From Nymphaea colorata (taxonomy: Eukaryota > Streptophyta > Magnoliopsida > Nymphaeales > Nymphaeaceae), in the NCBI RefSeq assembly GCF_008831285.2, contig NC_045149.1:15712578-15776577 (forward strand): a DNA stretch of 64,000 nucleotides, read 5' to 3'. Made by a program: the position numbers and the translations under genes. Below are positions 56,901 to 64,000 of this stretch, in pieces. The notes beneath the pieces are model-generated. The model did not search any database. It was given only the letters and a program-made list of their open reading frames with translations, and was not told the DNA's origin. How positions within the stretch are numbered: the first letter of the stretch is position 1; every line of letters begins with the position of its first letter.

Positions 56901-59900
56901 GGTTGAAGTTGATGACAACACCAAAAGAGGCTTAACTAAGGTGGTAACCTAGCTAGTTCGGGTACTATACAAAAAATGGTAAACAAAATTTTTATGTGGT
57001 TAAGCTCTTTAGTGCCTACATGCACAAGGAACAATGATGCTTGGGGCTTTGTTATATATGTTGCTCTCCTGTTCAACTAGTTACAATATCTATACATAAA
57101 ATTTTCTTGTTGCCTATCATTTTGAGATACACACCTGTATTGCTGCTTATCTAAAGCAACAGTTTCTAGCTAGATTGGTTTCTGCTCTTCGTAAATGATC
57201 TCCTCTTATTTATCGTGGTTTGCCACGAACATAATGTTCCTAGCCGGAAAAATCTTTATCTTCAGGATGGTAACTTGCTTTATCACTTGTGCTATCTTTA
57301 GCAAGGATATTTTACATGGAATCATATCGAGCATTATCAATCGATCCCCTTTATAAACTTGGGCATGGTTGTTATTAAGGAGCACTTGGTCCCAAAGCTG
57401 TGACACGGGCATTGTTGGTGTTTAGCTATGGCTGGAGCACGATATGAGCCGAAATCGAAGCCCTATTGGATCCGAGAACAAACAAGAAATTAAGAGCAAG
57501 AAGCAGAAGCAAGCTAGAATGTATGGATCGATCACATAAAATCCTTAACATCGTCGTCAGATTCAGCAGCAAAAGATTCAAAACTTAGTTAATCAGACGA
57601 ACACATTAAAATGCTTTCAGTTCCGTTTGGGTTCAAGAAGAATGGGAGTTGCCGTCAACAGCGACGGCGAGCATTTAACCAATTAAAAGGTACAAATCAA
57701 ACTGGAGGTTTCGATGTCAATACATTAATTATATGTTTCGATTGTCATGAGGCTAAAGTAGAAAGGAACGGCGCACCAACGGTTTTTATATATTCACGTT
57801 TAACAAAGAAAAAGAAAAAAAACACATGATCATAAATGTGCACCTCTAATTAGCTCAGAAGGTTTGGCACATCAGATGAAATTAATTAATAAGCGTAAAT
57901 AGAATGTGTTTCACATATATATGTAATTTACGTTTCATGCACGTGATCTTTTCCCTACGAAAATGAGTCATCATAAACATGGGATCAGATTTTGTGTCTT
58001 GCTTTTTTTCTTTTTCATTCATGTGCAGGTATGTTTTTCAATCCGCACATTTCTCTGAAAAATGATGTTAAAGAATGCTCAAGATACTTATCAAACAAAA
58101 GTTAATAGTCCTTCTGATTGTTATATTTTTTAAAATAATTTCCAACTTTTCGGTTTCCTCTCTCTCTGTTGATTATTAATTATTTCCTCAAAATCACCAA
58201 AGAAATACTTTTGGGAGACGGAACAACTGTTAAAACTAGGAGTGTTGAGATCCTACGAGATAAGAATCCAACAATGCTTTGCCGAAACCTTTTGATGCAT
58301 GCCCAAAGTACAAATACTTCTTTAATTAGAATAATATTTCAAATCATATTTACTTTGGCCCACTGGCAATAATAACATTGGTGGAGGTAGCTGTAGCTTT
58401 AAGCATGCAGAAAGCGTCGTGCTTGACTGATCCGTGAGATCTTGCTTTCTTGAATTGGATATGGATCCCGCCTACAACTTGAAATTATTTCCTAATTACA
58501 TGAAGATGACGGGAGATCAAAAGTTTCCATAGAAAGGGCCATTTAGAAAGCAGAAAAGTTCAAAACGGTCAGCTACGAATAAGCAAGAAGCTCAGTGCTG
58601 TCCCTTCTGGCATATCTCATTCCTTTTCCCCTTTTTCTTTCATGAAGTTGCAGGGGGGAGGAAGTTGGCTTTCACCAACTCTTTTGAGTGCTTGTATGGC
58701 ATCATTAATGAAGTCACTGTGGGCTCTCTCTCTTAGCTCTACCCTTAGACATGCTTTGATACATCATTTTTCAGGATAATCTGGGTAACCAGGTTTTATG
58801 GTACTCTTCCTATCTACTTCGTTATCCAGGATGTCGAGAAAATAAAAGATTTACCTACCCAAATGATCTCCTTATTGCCATCGAATAAAGAAATAAACCC
58901 TCAAGCGCCCTTGAAAACAGAGTGTGACTACTGCTGGCGAATATTAATTCATTATATTACAGAGATGCAAAGAGCCATGATCAGGGATCACAAAGTTGAC
59001 ATTAGTCTATCATCAACTTGGAATTGGAAGCTTAGTTTAGCTTCCATCCGTCTAAATATAGATATGTTGGAGGTGGCTAAGATTTGGGTCTATCCTGAAT
59101 TGATTAAAGTTGATTCGAGTTCATGTATTAGCTTTCTCAATGCTGCCTGTCTAGATAGTATGAATCGAACTTAGGAGACTAAGCAATTTGTGCACTTTAC
59201 CGGAGTTGTTTCAGCTTCTCGTGGTTAAGCATAAAAGTAATTTCTGAATCTCATACAATCTCCCTCTTTCCCCGTCTTTCAGGATGCTTGGCAAGAGAAA
59301 ACGCAAGCTACGTGGACAACAATTTGAGTGGTTTAAATGCAATTAGCCTTGTTTGCATAAAATATTCAGGGAGCAGGACTTGTTTTTTGGAGAAATCAAG
59401 AACAGTATAAATTTCAAGGGAGAAGGAGAAGATCAATCTTGTAATAGACTCGTACTTTCGTGTTTCGGCCTCTTCGTGTCCTAATTCATGGCAAAAGATT
59501 GTAATTTGTATACTTGTTTGTTGCAACTGCATGTATGGTGCTCGTGGATTTTCCTTTCATGATGATAGGTCTTTTTCCTACTTCGACTACAACAAAAATG
59601 GAAAAAGAACATCACACAATATTTTTGGCTCCCTTAGTAGGTGAATATACAAGTTCAAGAATGAAAAAAGTGCATTACACATTAAACAATGATGGATTTG
59701 ATTAACTTCCAAGTTTGAGATTTATGGCAATGACAGGTAACTCTTTTGATCACCTTCTGTTCGGTAATGCTTTTAATGCTTTCCTGCCTTGTTAAGCACG
59801 GAAGCCATCTCAACCGAAGCACATTAGTCGATCGCTGGGTTGCATATTCATACACCTGCGGTTTTATGTTTGGATGGCATGTTCATGGGAAAGCATCACT

Positions 59901-61851
59901 TCATCCTTTCAGTCCCCTTGCTATTATTGCTACGAGTAATTTGAAGGACGCAACTCACAAGCCATTACTCCTTACCGTCTACAGGTTTGTTTGATTGTCT
60001 CCAGTTTCTGAAATATTCATTTGTCTTTTCATTTTACTGTAGGAATTGAACAAGCTAGCTATCGTTGTAGATGAAGCAAGATCCGCACCAATTCTCATCT
60101 TTCCAGCTTCTGAAATGAATTTGATCTGATGGAGCGGGCTCCTGTCAATAAACTTCTGCTGTTGTCTAACTATATTCAAAGTGTTTAAACTAATTCTTGT
60201 AAAGCCGACGGTATACTTTTGGTTTTTTCTATCATCCTTCATTATATGAAACCATGACCTGCAGCCTCAATACAGCAATGTAATCTTTCTGTTCCCAAGT
60301 CTAAACAGATGCTTTAAACCTTTCTCTCTCTTGTTTTCCGTACAGTTTCATGCTATTCATTGTTCCCTCTTCTATGTGAAGCCAGAGGGTACCCAGTTAA
60401 GGTGATGTTGCTTCTTACCTCGTGCTGTCATCTTGTGGTCAACCTTTTCACAGTATTTCAGCATGATCGGTGCTTGTGAAGAGGGCAAAGAAAAAATGCC
60501 GTGGAGTGGCTTTTGCGGGCGCATGATTGCTCGGTTGGCCTACCAAGATCCATATTCCCGGCTGGTTTTCGAACTGAGATTTGGGGACAGTTATTGACCC
60601 CTATATTTTTGGAACAAAATGCCAACTTTACCTATTTTGTTAGTATCCCTATACTGTGCTATTGCAATGTTGTACTCCTGGATTTTTCAGTTAAATGGGA
60701 TAATCAGGCCCTCTTAGTAAAATTTTCGGTCGTGGCCCCATCTTCATCTGCATTCATGAATTTACGCATACTAGTTTATTCTCTTTTAAGAGACACATAC
60801 GTCGAGAATTGCACGCATGACACGGTCGCTTCGTGTACTCTTTTTCAACCTTATGACGAGCAACAAAGGACCCTACAATTCTTGTGCGTTTCCAACAATT
60901 TCCAAATCATACTGCGTTGCTTTCCGTTGTAGTAGCGCCAATGGCCCTTCCACAAGTAGCTGCAATGCACTGTTAAGTGTATGTCTCATGCTTCATGAAG
61001 TTGAGCCACCAAAGTACGTTTGGTCCGCACATGCTTTAAAAAAAATCTCAAATCGTATTATCTGTAATCAGATTCCCTATTTGAGATATTCAAGGATGAA
61101 CGGCGCTTTTAACAAGTATCGATCTCCATGTTCTACAGCCCCTACCAAAAGGATTTGTATTTTCAACTTTTCAGGAAGTGAGAGTATTACTCCAGAATGA
61201 GGTAGCTGCATTGTTTGAGCATAAACTTCTGCAGCTGCCTTTTGTCCAATCTAATATCTTAGTCGGTTGATCATGTAAACCATGCATTGCCACCTTACAT
61301 CCGCCACATTTGCAGAATCGATGTTTATTTGTTAACTGCTTGGGTGGGCAAGAAAAGTTGCCATCTGTTCTAAATAAAATGTAAGACGCAGAAAATGGGG
61401 CCTGCTCTTGAACTTTGAGAAATGTTTCAGAAATTTTGCAGGGTAGCACGTTAGCTAATCGCTCGTTTTCCTCAGGAAAGAGGCTTTGTTTTAATAACTG
61501 CAAAGACGACAAAATCTCCACAGATGGGGAAAAACAGCATTAATTGCTAGCAGCCTAACTTTCCTTCCTAGAAAAGCAAAATTCCATATCAATTTCTTGT
61601 AATTATTTATATACATATATGGGAAATATCAAATATGCATCAATTACATTTACACAAAAAGATTTGCCTCGGCCATCAGAGTGCAATCGCCACCACTTTA
61701 GTGACCAGAGTTTTCATTTCTCAATAGATAAAGCATGGAGACGACAGAAAAAACCCTCAGCTTAATAGCAGCAGGACGAACTATCCATCAAATGTCACCA
61801 TTCAACCAAATTACAGCCTTTCAAACCAATCCAAATCAACCTGGTGAGCAG
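53901..61851. other. 8-kb gene-poor spacer
   Basis: AT-rich. No certain gene. Frames at 53907-54374, 54972-55268, 58863-59174, 60501-60932 and 60817-61200 are the longest, but none carries a recognised motif. A 23-base block at 54496-54518 is the inverse of 9621-9643. No RNA gene was recognised. Confidence 0.45.
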
Positions 61852-62802
61852 CTATCTCAAACTCAAGTCAGGATCATCATCATCATCAATTTCCTGTTCA
61901 CTTAGTCTCATCCTCTTTCCATCTCTTGAAGCTGACCTTCCCCCTTTCTTTGGTTTCCCTCTGATGTTTTCAAATGAAAAAGTTTTCAGTTAGAAAGAGA
62001 AATAAACTAAATGCCTCTACAGGTAGCCTTTCCTGCACCTTATTCCAATTAAAGGTTTCCACATATAAAAACCTGAACTTACTGGAAAAGGTACAACGGA
62101 AGCCTGGAAAAAGTTACATTATGCAACAAAATCTTTAACATCATTAGGACAACCTCTAAAGTGTTTGACTTTTTTAAATCAGAAACTTATTCAAAATTTT
62201 CTTTTCTATGCATAAGATAAAATTTACTTCAGTCGTAAAATTAGTTGAGACAGATCATCTTATATCAAATTACTAATACAGGCAAAAACACTAGAATCTG
62301 ATAAGGTAACAATTTGCATGGTTTCAAACTGCCGATGAAACAAGCAAAATGAAATTTATGTATAGCTCCTGTTTTCTGAAGCGACTGCCGATGAAACAAC
62401 TCTATTATTTATGTTCTATTATATACTTTTGTGGACATCTTGACGTCAAGCTTTTTACTCACAGTTCTGTGACCCATAATCTTAAAAGATTGCGTCTACA
62501 AAACCAGCATCAGTTGTTAATGTGGGGTTCTTAGCTAGTATAAAATTTTTCCATATTGCAACCGAAGTTAGTTTCTTTGTAAAATACCATTTTATCCAGA
62601 GGGCAAGTAACAAAGGGAATGCTTACTGTCCATTTGCAGGAGTGCCACCACCCTTAACTCGACCAAATTCCGACCTCCCATCTATTATTGAAGAGAAGAA
62701 GTAGCTCAAATTAGTAAACATGAAGAAACTTCTAAAGATTGAAGACATAACTCAGTTCTAGGCTCGGTTTCCACCTTCTCGTCCAGCACCATGATCAACA
62801 AC
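61852..62802 (-). CDS. C-terminal exons of an unrecognised basic/acidic-tailed protein
   Basis: Three consecutive minus-strand exons share one frame and GT-AG borders: 62802-62775 (VVDHGAGRE), 62681-62627 (DGRSEFGRVKGGGTPANG) and 61960-61852 (GKPKKGGRSASRDGKRMRLS, then EQEIDDDDDPDLSLR, stop TAG). Codons split by both introns rebuild correctly (G/AT and CA/A), and pyrimidine-rich tracts precede the acceptors. The Lys/Arg/Gly-rich stretch followed by an Asp run is typical of nuclear or nucleic-acid-associated proteins, but I do not recognise the family. Upstream exons should lie to the right of 62802, possibly beyond the window. The first donor (AAG/GTGGAA) is weak, so the exon at 62775 is the least certain. 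Confidence 0.5.
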
Positions 62803-64000
62803 CTGAAAGTAAATAAAATGAACAACAAAAGCAAAAATGATGAGAAGCTGTGAGTAGGAAAGCCTCAGAGACATCATGATGTGTCTATGCAGCCAAGCTT
62901 TCTTTTGAGCTATGACATGAGCTGAAAACCTCTTAAAGTTTGTAACAGGTTGTACAGATCAATGTTGTGTACTGTGACACATCGTACGATATCTATCGTA
63001 TAGATTTCACCACTATAACTAGTTACAAGAATATAAAGGCTCACATCAACCCCCATACTATATATTGTATGATACAGCACATACTCTCTATCATATGTGG
63101 GAAAAAGAGACTCAAATCACTTTCTTCATTTTGAGTTATAGACCTCTGACCCCTTTTTTCAACACTTGAATCCTAGACACACCTAAGAGTTGTGTACAGT
63201 GAAGCTTTCATTGTTTTTAAGGATTATGGCTAGATCTATGTGTGGAAGATCAATTTGTGGTTAAACAAAGAGAACTTTCCTTCTTTTTAAATGTGACAAC
63301 ATATACCATGAAAAGTAAATGTTCCACTTTTACTGTGCATTTCTATTATTTTATGAAGATATGACTTCAAATAAGCATGCATGGCAATAGCGTACACAAC
63401 AGAAAGAAGATAAACAGTTGAAATTAGTTTTATAACCTTTGTTAAAAACAGATAGCCATATGCTTTCTCAGCTAAAACACCATCTAGACAAGACACAAAA
63501 ATGTGAATTTATGCACCGGTAAAGGTCTGCCAGGAGCTGTACAATATCAATGTATGCAACCGATTGATGCATTAAAAGCCAAAAAATAAGAAAAGGAGGT
63601 GAAAGATTAGTGAACCTTAAGAATTGGGGGAAAAAGAAAATGAGTGATATATGCAGGAGGTAGTTCTAGCAGAAAGAGAAAAGGTGAAACAGGCAGTAGG
63701 TCATTGTAGTAGAGCACCTAGTGGCAAGTTGAGTGCTTTTGCCTCAACTAGAATTTGTTTCCTTCTCATACTGCTGTAGGTTCTCAACCTGATACTTGGA
63801 CAGTTATGTGTCCCAAACATTTGCTAGAACACAAAAATAATGTAGTTGATAGATGGTTCTATGATGTATCTGTACCATTTAATGCGACAAACTGATGAAC
63901 TCATTTCATTTTCAAGCTATGGCAGATGCAATTGCTTTTAGAAGCCCTAAGCATACAATGTCTTTTTTATCTCTTGAGAGGAAAATTTCTTTGATTCAAT
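62803..64000. other. Right edge, probably intron of the minus-strand gene
   Basis: AT-rich sequence with no open frame of clear merit. A possible small minus-strand exon near 63425-63482 (DGVLAEKAYGYLFLTK, after CTTGTCTAG and before AAAG/GTTATAA) could belong to the gene ending at 61852, but its frame relation cannot be tested. Confidence 0.35.

Noticed and set aside
60501-61521. Three long frames on both strands
   Set aside because: They overlap each other, lack any domain and have no supporting splice or promoter signals.

Overview
The window is nuclear DNA of a flowering plant. Its genes are split by GT-AG introns, the spacers are long and AT-rich, and the products are plant-type: a chloroplast-targeted EPSP synthase, an R2R3-MYB factor and a U-box/ARM protein. 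I cannot name the species. I see no viral, bacterial or organellar block and no intact autonomous transposon.

Left half (1-28 kb), dense in genes. The 3' part of a mitochondrial import gene (TIM44-like, 145-5949, +) is followed by an intronless RING-H2 gene (7263-7775, +), cytosolic malate dehydrogenase in 7 exons (11307-15949, +), a single-exon coding-looking frame with no start codon (16749-17366, +), EPSP synthase in 8 exons (20159-24688, +), and a dead U-box/ARM-repeat gene related to PUB4 (about 26060-28105, -). A 0.44 kb direct repeat sits once in EPSPS intron 3 and again just beyond the gene's 3' end.

Middle (30-37 kb), the most unusual part. A mosaic of two local genes lies at 30647-33416. 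It holds two pieces of the TIM44 gene in permuted order (exon 6 region first, then intron 2 to exon 4), joined at a 4-base microhomology. These run at a 3-base microhomology into a decayed copy of a small glycine-rich protein gene. The intact glycine-rich gene lies 2.3 kb further on (36013-36318, +), with TATA box, poly(A) signal and a 155-bp tandem duplication downstream.

Right half (37-64 kb), mostly gene-poor. It holds one clear gene, an R2R3-MYB factor in 3 exons (43981-45123, -). Near the right edge are three terminal exons of an unrecognised minus-strand gene (61852-62802). The rest is AT-rich spacer with microsatellites, short tandem duplications, hairpins and repeat remnants.

The genes are unrelated housekeeping and regulatory functions in a normal eukaryotic arrangement (mitochondrial import, cytosolic malate/oxaloacetate exchange, plastid shikimate pathway, transcription). 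They do not form a pathway cluster. The main story is local genome rearrangement and pseudogene formation. All exon limits were read by eye from splice signals, frame and family resemblance. Total coding lengths of MDH (1005 nt), EPSPS (1530 nt) and MYB (858 nt) come out as whole codons.
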